Below, piece after piece: positions 1-6,837 of a DNA stretch of 9,873 bases. Location: NCBI GenBank assembly GCA_950071875.1, contig CATMNW010000062.1, forward strand, positions 1 to 9,873, given 5' to 3'. The position numbers and the translations under genes are program-made. Under the pieces are notes generated by a model. It ran no database searches. It was not told the DNA's origin and saw only the letters and a program-made list of their open reading frames with translations. The stretch is from an uncultured Erythrobacteraceae bacterium. GTDB lineage: Bacteria; Pseudomonadota; Alphaproteobacteria; Sphingomonadales; Sphingomonadaceae. Positions within the stretch are counted from its first letter, which is position 1. Each line of letters starts with the position of its first letter.

Positions 1-1
1 C

Positions 2-2068
2 GATGCTGCGGGAGACTTACGCGGGGCGCCCGATATGCGGCGGCTGAAGGGATACGATCTCGAACGATCCTACCGCACCAGCGCGCCGGTCCTGTCATTC
101 GTGGACGACGCGCTGGCTGAGATCGGGCATACCGGGCTCGGACTCGAGAGTTCCGACGGACAACATATCGGCAGCGACGGGCCGGGGCAGGTGGTCTTGT
201 GGAACACCGTCACGGCCGGGACGGACGACGAAGATGGCGAGGAACAGGCTGGCTGGCTGGCGCGGCATGACCGGCTGATGGCCGACAAGATCGCCCGGCA
301 GGTGCGGCGCTGGATGGACGAGGGCTATCCGCTCGCCAAGGGGCAGGCGCGCAATGCGCGGCCCGGCGATGTGATGGTGCTGGTGCGGAAACGGCGCGAG
401 CTTGCCTCGTTGATCGTCTCGCGCCTCTATCGCCATGGCGTACCGGTGGCGGGGGTCGACCGGTTGCGGCTCGGCAATCCGCTGGCGGTGAAGGATCTGA
501 TGGCCGCACTGCGCTTTGCCGCCCAGCCGCTAGACGATCTCACGCTTGCGAGCCTGCTGGTGTCGCCGCTCATCGGGTGGAGCCAGGATGATCTGCTCAC
601 CCACGGCTATCGCCCCAAGGGCCAGCGCCTGTGGGAACATCTGCGCGAGAGCGAAGATCCCTTCGTTAAGCACACCGTCGCGACCTTGCGCGAAATCCTG
701 CGGCGCGCGGATTACGACAGCCCGCAGCAATTGCTCCACTGGATCCTGATCGGCCCGATGGACGGGCGGCGCAATCTGGTCGCACGCCTCGGACGCGAAG
801 CGAACGACCCGATCGACGAATTGCTCAATTCCGCAAACGCCTATGCCAGTGCCCATGTGGCGAGCCTGCAGGGCTTCATCCGCTGGTTCGATGCGGGCGA
901 CGGCGAATTGAAGCGCGAGGCGGGCGAGGGCGGGGACCAGGTCCGCGTGATGACCGTCCACGGCTCGAAGGGGCTGGAGGCTCCCATCGTGATCCTGGCA
1001 GATGCCGCGATCCGTCCCGACGGCGCGGGCGATCTCGTGCTGCGCGAGGAATTGCCGGGCAGCGACACGCCACGAGAAGTGCCTCTGCCGGGGCTGGGCA
1101 AGGACGAGAAAGTCGGACCCGTTGCGCGTGCTGACGAAACCGAAGCAGCCAAGGCGATGCAGGAGCACTGGCGGCTGCTCTATGTCGCGCTGACGCGTGC
1201 ACAGGAAGCGCTCTTCGTTACCGGCTCGCTCGGTCCGCGCGATGCGAAGAACGGGCCGCATGAGGACAGTTGGTACGCCCGCCTCAGGCCGCTGTTCGCC
1301 GAGGACGAGGGGCTGGCCGACGATATCTGGGGTGCGCGCTGGGAAATCGGCGAACGGGCGCCTTCCGTGCCGGCTCCGGGCGATCCTGCTCCGGTTTCGC
1401 AAGCCGAGCTTCCTGTTTGGGCCACAACGGCCATCGGTCCCGAGCCACGCCCGCCGCGCCCGCTGGCGCCATCGGGGCTGGGCGAGGTCGAGGGCAGCGA
1501 CCCGCCGCTTCCGCCCGGGCAAGCAAGCGAAGCTGCAAGGCGTGGTACGCTGATACACGCGCTGCTCGAACGCATGCCGCAGGTCGCGCCGGAAGAACGG
1601 TCCCAACGCGCGCAAGCCTGGCTGGCTCGGCAGGCACCTGACCTCGGCGAGCGGGAGCGCGAGGAAATGCTGGCCCGGGCCACCGCGGTTCTCGATGGCT
1701 CCGGTTTCGCCGATGTCTTCGGCCCCGATGCACTCGCCGAGGTGCCACTCGCGGCCACGGTAGAAGGGCAGGTCGTCATGGGCACGGCCGACCGGCTGCT
1801 GGTGACGCCCGGCAAGGTGACCGTGGTCGATTTCAAGACCGCGCGCCGCCCTCCGCAATCGCTCGATGCCATTCCCGACAGCACGATGAAGCAGATGGCC
1901 GCTTATGTCGCGGCGCTGGAAATCATCTATCCGGGGCGCATCATCGAGGCAGCGGTTCTCTATACCCAGACACCGCAGCTCTTCGCCTTGCCGGGCGCGC
2001 GGCTCGCTGCCTACAAGAGTGCGTTTGCGGCTCCGCAGGAAAGTTTTGCCCTGCCGCCCGTTGAGTAA
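2..2068 (+). CDS. addA: AddA double-strand-break repair helicase-nuclease, C-terminal part (5' end outside window)
   Basis: AddA is the UvrD-like helicase and nuclease subunit of AddAB, which resects double-strand breaks for RecA loading and replaces RecBCD in most alphaproteobacteria. The frame is open from base 2, and 688 residues are present. The family is usually about 1150-1200 residues, so the N-terminal Walker A half lies upstream. Visible helicase motifs are LERSYRTSAPVL (motif IV, just after base 58), VRVMTVHGSKGLE (motif V, from 941) and WRLLYVALTRAQE (motif VI, from 1169). A C-terminal RecB-type PD-(D/E)XK nuclease follows: the LIHALLER histidine (from about 1550), GTADRL (from 1781), VVDFKT with the catalytic Asp at 1829 and Lys at 1835, then KQMAAY. 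All expected nuclease residues are present, so it looks active. A proline-rich linker of about 50 residues separates the helicase and nuclease parts. The ATG at 35 is internal, not the start. addB probably lies upstream, outside the window. Confidence 0.95.
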   Translation, partial: DAAGDLRGAPDMRRLKGYDLERSYRTSAPVLSFVDDALAEIGHTGLGLESSDGQHIGSDGPGQVVLWNTVTAGTDDEDGEEQAGWLARHDRLMADKIARQVRRWMDEGYPLAKGQARNARPGDVMVLVRKRRELASLIVSRLYRHGVPVAGVDRLRLGNPLAVKDLMAALRFAAQPLDDLTLASLLVSPLIGWSQDDLLTHGYRPKGQRLWEHLRESEDPFVKHTVATLREILRRADYDSPQQLLHWILIGPMDGRRNLVARLGREANDPIDELLNSANAYASAHVASLQGFIRWFDAGDGELKREAGEGGDQVRVMTVHGSKGLEAPIVILADAAIRPDGAGDLVLREELPGSDTPREVPLPGLGKDEKVGPVARADETEAAKAMQEHWRLLYVALTRAQEALFVTGSLGPRDAKNGPHEDSWYARLRPLFAEDEGLADDIWGARWEIGERAPSVPAPGDPAPVSQAELPVWATTAIGPEPRPPRPLAPSGLGEVEGSDPPLPPGQASEAARRGTLIHALLERMPQVAPEERSQRAQAWLARQAPDLGEREREEMLARATAVLDGSGFADVFGPDALAEVPLAATVEGQVVMGTADRLLVTPGKVTVVDFKTARRPPQSLDAIPDSTMKQMAAYVAALEIIYPGRIIEAAVLYTQTPQLFALPGARLAAYKSAFAAPQESFALPPVE

Positions 2069-2076
2069 TCGCCAGC

Positions 2077-2094
2077 GCCGCCCACATCGGCGGC
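2077..2094. other. short GC hairpin between addA and trxA
   Basis: GCCGCC at 2077-2082 and GGCGGC at 2089-2094 form a perfect 6-bp stem around a 6-base loop, 8 bases after the addA stop. No T-run follows, so it is not a canonical intrinsic terminator. It could be a weak attenuator, an mRNA-stabilising structure protecting the trxA message, or chance in GC-rich DNA. Confidence 0.25.
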
Positions 2095-2121
2095 AACACG
2101 AATGTTTCCAGGAGATACCCC

Positions 2122-2442
2122 ATGGCCACCACTGCCGTCACCGACGCCAGCTTCAAATCCGAAGTCCTCGAAGCCGACAAGCCCGTGCTGGTCGATTTCT
2201 GGGCCGACTGGTGCGGTCCGTGCAAGATGATTGCGCCCGCGCTCGAGGAACTGAGCGACGAGCTTGGCGACAAGGTCACGATCGCCAAGATGGATATCAT
2301 GGAGAACCCGGATGTTCCCGGCTCCATGGGCGTCCAGTCGATCCCGTACCTGGTGCTGTTCAAGAACGGCGAACCGGCTGCACACATGCGCGGCGCGGCT
2401 CCGAAAGGCCAGCTCAAGCAGTGGCTTGAGGGCGAACTTTAA
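2122..2442 (+). CDS. trxA: thioredoxin TrxA
   Basis: Thioredoxin is the cytoplasmic disulfide reductant that serves ribonucleotide reductase, methionine sulfoxide reductases and other oxidised proteins, and is recycled by thioredoxin reductase. The product is 106 residues, the usual size. It carries VLVDFWADWCGPCK with redox cysteines C31 and C34, buried Asp25, and the cis-proline loop SIPY with P75. The residue after the cis-Pro is Tyr76, where most TrxA proteins have Thr; the adjoining stretch (DIMENPDVPGSMGVQ) is also a little off the common consensus. The start is supported by an AGGAG ribosome-binding site at 2110-2114, seven bases before the ATG. It lies 53 bases after addA and may be cotranscribed with it. 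Its TAA stop (2440-2442) overlaps the stop of the convergent phosphatase gene. Confidence 0.97.
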   Translation: MATTAVTDASFKSEVLEADKPVLVDFWADWCGPCKMIAPALEELSDELGDKVTIAKMDIMENPDVPGSMGVQSIPYLVLFKNGEPAAHMRGAAPKGQLKQWLEGEL

Positions 2443-3239
2443 TCCAGTTTCGCATATAGATCGGCAAGCTCGTCCCACAGGGCCGAGCTTGCCGCACCCA
2501 GCAGGCCCGGCCGGTCCCATTCGTTTACGCGATAGGGGGACCCGTCGGGCCTTGCCGCTTTTCCGCCCGCTTCATTGAGCCACAACACACCGGCCGCGTG
2601 GTCCCACGCAAGCGTACGTTCGAAGATCGAGACGTCGTTGGCGCCCAGAGCGAGGCGCGGATATTGTTCGGCTGCGCAGTAAGGGATGTCGACCAGTTCG
2701 TACTCGGGCGAGATATGCCGTTTGGTTGCTTCCCGCCGCTCTTCCTGCATGAAGACGAGCGAGATCGCGGCGACCGGCGGTGTCTGGCCGGTCGGGCGGG
2801 CGGTGACCGCCTCGCCATCGATCATCGCGCCTTTGCCGCGATGCGCGGTGCAGAACCGGCCTGACAAGCAATCGTAGATCCAGCCGGACTGCGCCTCGCC
2901 GGCATCGGCGCGGGCGATGATGATGCCGAAAGGCGGCTTTCCGCTGGCGAAATTGCGCGTTCCGTCAATCGGATCGATGATCCAGCAAGGCTGGTCGAGC
3001 CGTTCCAGGATCGAAGGGTCGGCATGCGCGGCTTCTTCGCCAACGATGGCAAGCGAGCCGTCGATTGCGGCAAGACCATCGCGCAGCAGCTCTTCGCTTT
3101 CCTTGTCGGCAATGGTGACGGGATCGTTGCCGCCCTTGTCCTCGATATCGCCCGCTGCAAGGTTGCGATAACGCGGCAGGATCGCGGCTTCCGTCACGCG
3201 CCTCATCAGCGCGCGCAATTCCGCGTCGAGAGCGCTCAC
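2439..3239 (-). CDS. inositol monophosphatase family protein
   Basis: This is a Mg2+-dependent sugar or inositol phosphatase fold protein of 266 residues. The metal-binding and catalytic motifs are intact: GEE with E68, DPIDGTRNF with D89 and D92 (the family's DPIDGT signature), and AWDHAAG with D213; the upstream DPVTIADKESE motif is also present. Substrates in this family include inositol phosphates, 3'-phosphoadenosine-5'-phosphate, fructose-1,6-bisphosphate and histidinol phosphate, and the sequence alone does not decide among them. I chose the GTG at 3239 because it overlaps the argJ stop (GTGA) and puts the usual amount of protein before the first motif. A longer reading up to 3293 would lie inside argJ. 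It is very probably translated together with argJ. Its stop codon is shared with that of convergent trxA. Confidence 0.92.
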   Translation of the reverse strand: MSALDAELRALMRRVTEAAILPRYRNLAAGDIEDKGGNDPVTIADKESEELLRDGLAAIDGSLAIVGEEAAHADPSILERLDQPCWIIDPIDGTRNFASGKPPFGIIIARADAGEAQSGWIYDCLSGRFCTAHRGKGAMIDGEAVTARPTGQTPPVAAISLVFMQEERREATKRHISPEYELVDIPYCAAEQYPRLALGANDVSIFERTLAWDHAAGVLWLNEAGGKAARPDGSPYRVNEWDRPGLLGAASSALWDELADLYAKLD

Positions 3240-4462
3240 GAACGATAGTCCGCGTTGATCGAAATGTAGCCGTGGGTGAGGTCGCAGGTCCATACGGTCG
3301 CAGCCCCGCTGCCGATGCCCAGATCGACATCGATGCGGATATCCTGCCCTTCGAGGTGCTTCGCCACCGGGGTTTCGTCATAGTCGGCGAGCGGTTGGCC
3401 GTCTCTTGCTGCCCAGGTTCCTCCGAAGCCGATCGAAAGCCTGTCTCGGTCGGCCGGTTCGCCCGCCTTTCCAACCGCCATGACCACGCGGCCCCAGTTG
3501 GCGTCTCCGCCCGCAATAGCGGTTTTCACCAGCGGCGAATTCGCAATCGCAAGCCCTACATGGCGGGCACTGTCGTCGCTGTCGGCGCCTGTTACCGCGA
3601 TTTCTATGAATTTCTGCGCGCCTTCACCGTCGCGCACGACGAGATGGGCGAGTGTTCGGCAAACCTCCAGCAGCGCTGCGTAAAATGCATCTGCGCCAGC
3701 GTCGTCATAGGAGGACAGCGGGGAATTGCCTGCTGCGCCAGTTGCAAAGAGAAGCACGGTGTCGCTGGTAGAGGTGTCTCCATCGACGGTGATGCAGGAA
3801 AAGCTTGCGGCATTCGCTTTGGAAAGCATTTCCTGCAGGAAGGCAGGCTCAACCGCGGCATCGCTGAACACATAGCCCAGCATGGTAGCCATATCCGGGG
3901 CGATCATTCCGCTGCCCTTGATAAACCCTGCCAGTTCGACGCGGGTTTCGCCCAGCATCGCCGAAGCACCGGCACCCTTGGTAAAGGTGTCGGTCGTGCC
4001 AATTGCAGAGGCCGCTTCTTCCCAACTGCATGGTTCCGCCAGCAGCGCAGCCTCGATACCGGCTTTCGCCTTGTCCTTTGGTAGCGGCACACCGATCACG
4101 CCGGTCGAGGAAACGAGCACTTCGCTCGGCTCGCAATCCAGCGCGTTCGCTACCTGGGCCATGATCGCCTCGACCGCTTCGCGCCCCCGGTGACCGGTGA
4201 AGGCGTTCGAATTGCCGGCGTTGACGATAAGTGCCCGTGCCAGCCCGAGTTTTACCTGCTCCCGACCGAGTTCGACTTCGCTCGATGCGCAAGCGCTCTT
4301 GGTGAAGACGCCCGCTACGGCCGTGCCTTCGACCAGTTCGACAAAGGTCAGGTCGCAGCGGTCCCATGTCTTGTAATGCGCCTTCGCCACACGCAACGTT
4401 GCGCCGTCGATAGCGGGCAAGTCGGGGAACGGGCGGGCGAGTGGGGAGCGGTCGAGATCCAT
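3236..4462 (-). CDS. argJ: bifunctional glutamate N-acetyltransferase / amino-acid acetyltransferase ArgJ
   Basis: ArgJ transfers the acetyl group from N-acetylornithine to glutamate (and, in bifunctional forms, from acetyl-CoA), which closes the cyclic arginine pathway in the cytoplasm. The product is 408 residues, the usual size. The precursor cleaves itself between Ala192 and Thr193 in KGSGMIAPDMATMLGY, giving alpha and beta chains with Thr193 as N-terminal nucleophile. The oxyanion-hole pair T120-G121 sits in SSTGVIG, and NAGNSNAFTG (81-90) is the other conserved patch. The C-terminus, HGYISINADYRS, is also typical. I start it at the ATG at 4462, giving MDLDRSPLARPFPDLP, which matches how the family begins; a TTG at 4483 would add seven residues. 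The downstream phosphatase gene overlaps it by 4 bases. It is divergent from the small gene at 4551, with 88 bases between. Confidence 0.96.
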   Translation of the reverse strand: MDLDRSPLARPFPDLPAIDGATLRVAKAHYKTWDRCDLTFVELVEGTAVAGVFTKSACASSEVELGREQVKLGLARALIVNAGNSNAFTGHRGREAVEAIMAQVANALDCEPSEVLVSSTGVIGVPLPKDKAKAGIEAALLAEPCSWEEAASAIGTTDTFTKGAGASAMLGETRVELAGFIKGSGMIAPDMATMLGYVFSDAAVEPAFLQEMLSKANAASFSCITVDGDTSTSDTVLLFATGAAGNSPLSSYDDAGADAFYAALLEVCRTLAHLVVRDGEGAQKFIEIAVTGADSDDSARHVGLAIANSPLVKTAIAGGDANWGRVVMAVGKAGEPADRDRLSIGFGGTWAARDGQPLADYDETPVAKHLEGQDIRIDVDLGIGSGAATVWTCDLTHGYISINADYRS

Positions 4463-4550
4463 GACCGGTCCCGATACGCGCAAGGTCGGGCGGGGTAAAC
4501 GCCCAAGCAGGGTGGACGCGCACTGCTTCGCATCCTATCTGACGCAGGCA

Positions 4551-4820
4551 ATGCTTCGTCGCATGATCACCCTGTTGGCCCTTCTCACCGGCCTTGCTGC
4601 CGCTGGGACGCCTGCGCATGCAGTGGTTTATGGTGCGGTTTCGGGCGTTGAAGTTGCTGCCGATGCAGAGAAAGCCGGCCAGCACGAGGCTTGTGAAAGC
4701 CGTTTCAGGCATCGTGAACTGCTTGCCAGCCCAGGCCTGGCAAAGCCTTTCACCTGCGCGCAGGTCGTTGGAATACAGGTCCCGACCGTGCGGATGGGCA
4801 CCGACCGCGCGTACGAATAG
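4551..4820 (+). CDS. small secreted protein upstream of secA; candidate secretion monitor
   Basis: This encodes an 89-residue protein with no function I can assign by homology. The N-terminus is a textbook Sec signal peptide: MLRRM with two arginines, a leucine/alanine-rich core (residues 6-18), and a TPAHA end predicting cleavage after Ala24. The mature part is about 65 residues, mostly polar, with two cysteines (C48, C69). It ends in a hydrophobic-then-charged tail, VVGIQVPTVRMGTDRAYE, that I seem to recall from hypothetical proteins of sphingomonads in the form (I/V)xxPTVxxGxDRAxE; that is unverified memory. I chose the ATG at 4551 because it puts the signal peptide at the N-terminus; the frame is open further upstream to 4461. 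The Shine-Dalgarno site is weak (AGG just before the ATG). secA begins 103 bases after its stop in the same orientation, so the two are probably one transcript. Position, size and export signal resemble E. coli SecM, although the SecM arrest motif is absent. Confidence 0.68.
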   Translation: MLRRMITLLALLTGLAAAGTPAHAVVYGAVSGVEVAADAEKAGQHEACESRFRHRELLASPGLAKPFTCAQVVGIQVPTVRMGTDRAYE

Positions 4821-4923
4821 CGCGCGTATTCCCTGACAGCACAAGTATTTCCGCCCGGCACCCCATACGTGCACGGGCGTTCCCAAACAGAATTCATTCC
4901 AGGAAGGCTCGAAGGCCCCGCAC
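4821..4923 (+). promoter_or_regulatory. leader between the small secreted ORF and secA, with secA ribosome-binding sites
   Basis: This 103-base gap holds two purine-rich stretches, AGGAAGG at 4901-4907 and GAAGG at 4911-4915; the second is correctly spaced (8 bases) for the secA ATG at 4924. Bases 4902-4909 can pair with 4744-4751 inside the upstream ORF (8 pairs, one G-U). GTGC and GGG at 4869-4877 can pair with CCC and GCAC at 4917-4923 across a 2-base bulge, which would cover the bases just before the start codon. I found no convincing -35/-10 pair here, so secA transcription probably starts upstream of 4551. The pairings are by eye and could be chance. Confidence 0.35.
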
Positions 4924-6837
4924 ATGCTCAATTCCGTCATGAAGGCCGTATTCGGCTCATCCAACGATCGTTACGTCAAATCGCTCGGCAAGATCGTCGA
5001 CAAGATCAACGCGCTGGAACCTCAACTGCAGGCTCTGACCGACGAGGAACTCTCAGCACAAACCGACAAGTTCCGCGCCCAGCTTGCCGATGGCAAGACG
5101 CTGGACGATATTCTTCCCGAAGCCTTCGCCACCGTGCGCGAAGCTTCGGTCCGTGTCCTCGGCATGCGGCACTTCGACGTCCAGATGGTCGGCGGCATCG
5201 TCCTCCACCGCGGTGAAATCTCCGAAATGCGAACGGGTGAGGGCAAGACACTTGTCGCAACGCTCGCGACTTACCTCAACGCGATCGAGGGCAAGGGCGT
5301 TCACGTGGTTACCGTCAACGACTATCTTGCCGCGCGCGACGCGGAATGGATGGGCCGTTTGCACAGGTTCCTGGGGCTCACCATCGGCGTGATTGTGCCG
5401 AACCTGCCCGAACAGGCCCGCCGTGAAGCCTATAATGCGGACATCACCTATTCGACCAATAACGAACTCGGTTTCGATTACCTCCGGGACAACATGAAGC
5501 ACGAGCGCGGCCAGATGGTCCAGCGCCCCTTCAACTTTGCCGTGGTCGACGAAGTCGACTCCATCCTGATCGATGAAGCGCGCACGCCGCTGATCATTTC
5601 CGGCCCGACGGAAGACAAGTCCGACCTGTACATCTCGATCGACGAGGTCGTTAAGACATTCCCGGACGACTGGTACGAAAAGGATGAAAAACAGCGCAGC
5701 ATCCAGCTTACCGAGGAAGGCACCGAGGAAGTCGAGAAGCTGCTCATCGAGAAAGGCATTCTCGAGACCGAAAACCTCTACGACGTGGAAAATACGCAGG
5801 TCGTCCATCACCTCGACCAGGCGCTTCGCGCGGTGCATATGTTCAAGAAGGACACCGATTACATCGTCAAGGACGACAAGGTCGTCATCATCGACGAGTT
5901 TACCGGGCGCATGATGGATGGGCGCCGCTGGTCGAACGGACTGCACCAGGCTGTTGAAGCCAAGGAAGGCGTAAAGATCGAGCCGGAAAACCAGACGCTC
6001 GCATCGATCACCTTCCAGAACTATTTCCGCATGTATCCCAAGCTTTCGGGCATGACCGGTACTGCCGCGACCGAAGCGGCGGAATTCTGGGACATCTACA
6101 AGATGAACGTGGTCGAAATCCCGACGAACGTTCCGGTGGCCCGCATCGACGAGGACGACGAGTTCTACAAGAACACCCAGGACAAGTTCAAAGCCATCGC
6201 CAAGGCGATCGCCGAGAAGAACGCGATCGGTCAGCCGGTGCTGGTCGGCACGGTGACGATCGAAAAATCGGAAATGCTCAGCGAATTTCTCACGCAGGAG
6301 GGTGTGAAGCACGAAGTGCTCAACGCCCGCCAGCATGAGCGCGAAGCCCATATCGTGGCACAGGCGGGCCGCATCGGTGCGGTCACCATTGCGACCAACA
6401 TGGCCGGTCGTGGTACGGACATCCAGCTTGGCGGGAACGTCGATTTCCGCATTGACGACGAACTCGCCGAAATGGAAGACGGCGCCAAGAAGGATCTCGA
6501 GATCGAGCGCATCAAGGCCGAGGTTGCTGCCGAACGCCAGAAGGTTCTCGAAGCGGGTGGCCTGTTCGTTCTGGGCACCGAACGCCACGAAAGCCGCCGC
6601 ATCGACAACCAGCTACGCGGCCGTTCGGGCCGCCAGGGCGATCCCGGCCTGTCGCGCTTCTACCTCTGCCTGGAAGATGATCTGCTGCGCATCTTCGGCC
6701 CGGATACCCTGTTCGCCAAGATGATGAACTCGAACCTCGAAGATGGCGAGGCGATCGGTTCGAAATGGCTGTCGAAGGCCATCGAAACCGCCCAGAAGAA
6801 GGTCGAGGCCCGCAGGTCGTCCAATACGACGACGTGA
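4924..6837 (+). CDS. secA: preprotein translocase ATPase SecA, N-terminal part (frameshifted gene)
   Basis: SecA is the ATPase motor that drives preproteins through SecYEG. This frame supplies residues 1-630 of genuine SecA. It begins MLNSVMKAVFGSSNDRYVKS, the normal family start. Walker A MRTGEGKT is at 102-109, the DEAD-like motif VVDEVDSILIDEAR has D209-E210, the preprotein cross-linking domain follows, then SGMTGTAA, ATNMAGRGTDIQLGG and GTERHESRRIDNQLRGRSGR (from about 551) complete NBD2. The scaffold helix starts with KKVEAR. At R630 the reading changes frame, seven unrelated residues (RSSNTTT) follow, and a TGA ends it at 6837. The remainder of SecA continues in another frame from 6813. 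Start support: GAAGG at 4911-4915 with 8-base spacing. As written, this piece keeps the whole ATPase but lacks most of the scaffold, the wing domain and the tail. Confidence 0.93.
   Translation: MLNSVMKAVFGSSNDRYVKSLGKIVDKINALEPQLQALTDEELSAQTDKFRAQLADGKTLDDILPEAFATVREASVRVLGMRHFDVQMVGGIVLHRGEISEMRTGEGKTLVATLATYLNAIEGKGVHVVTVNDYLAARDAEWMGRLHRFLGLTIGVIVPNLPEQARREAYNADITYSTNNELGFDYLRDNMKHERGQMVQRPFNFAVVDEVDSILIDEARTPLIISGPTEDKSDLYISIDEVVKTFPDDWYEKDEKQRSIQLTEEGTEEVEKLLIEKGILETENLYDVENTQVVHHLDQALRAVHMFKKDTDYIVKDDKVVIIDEFTGRMMDGRRWSNGLHQAVEAKEGVKIEPENQTLASITFQNYFRMYPKLSGMTGTAATEAAEFWDIYKMNVVEIPTNVPVARIDEDDEFYKNTQDKFKAIAKAIAEKNAIGQPVLVGTVTIEKSEMLSEFLTQEGVKHEVLNARQHEREAHIVAQAGRIGAVTIATNMAGRGTDIQLGGNVDFRIDDELAEMEDGAKKDLEIERIKAEVAAERQKVLEAGGLFVLGTERHESRRIDNQLRGRSGRQGDPGLSRFYLCLEDDLLRIFGPDTLFAKMMNSNLEDGEAIGSKWLSKAIETAQKKVEARRSSNTTT

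Noticed and set aside
530..1858. 442-codon open frame on the - strand opposite addA
   Set aside because: It is a shadow of the helicase-nuclease coding frame, which carries all recognised motifs; the antisense translation is rich in Arg, Ala and Gly with no domain.
4513..4541. Possible promoter for the small ORF (TGGACG, 17 bases, TATCTG)
   Set aside because: Spacing fits, but the hexamers match the consensus poorly and transcription would start almost at the ATG; not convincing.
4628..4897. 89-codon - strand frame opposite the small ORF
   Set aside because: Its start overlaps the secA leader, and its translation shows neither signal peptide nor domain, whereas the + strand ORF of the same size has both a signal peptide and a sensible context.
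3849..4964. 371-codon open frame on the - strand spanning the argJ start, the small ORF and the secA start
   Set aside because: It crosses well-supported genes on both strands and has no recognisable motif. The + strand ORF at 4551 has a signal peptide and explains the region better.
5053..6588. 511-codon open frame on the - strand opposite secA
   Set aside because: It lies wholly antisense to conserved SecA coding sequence and shows no recognisable domain. Long antisense frames are common in GC-rich genes with strong third-position bias.
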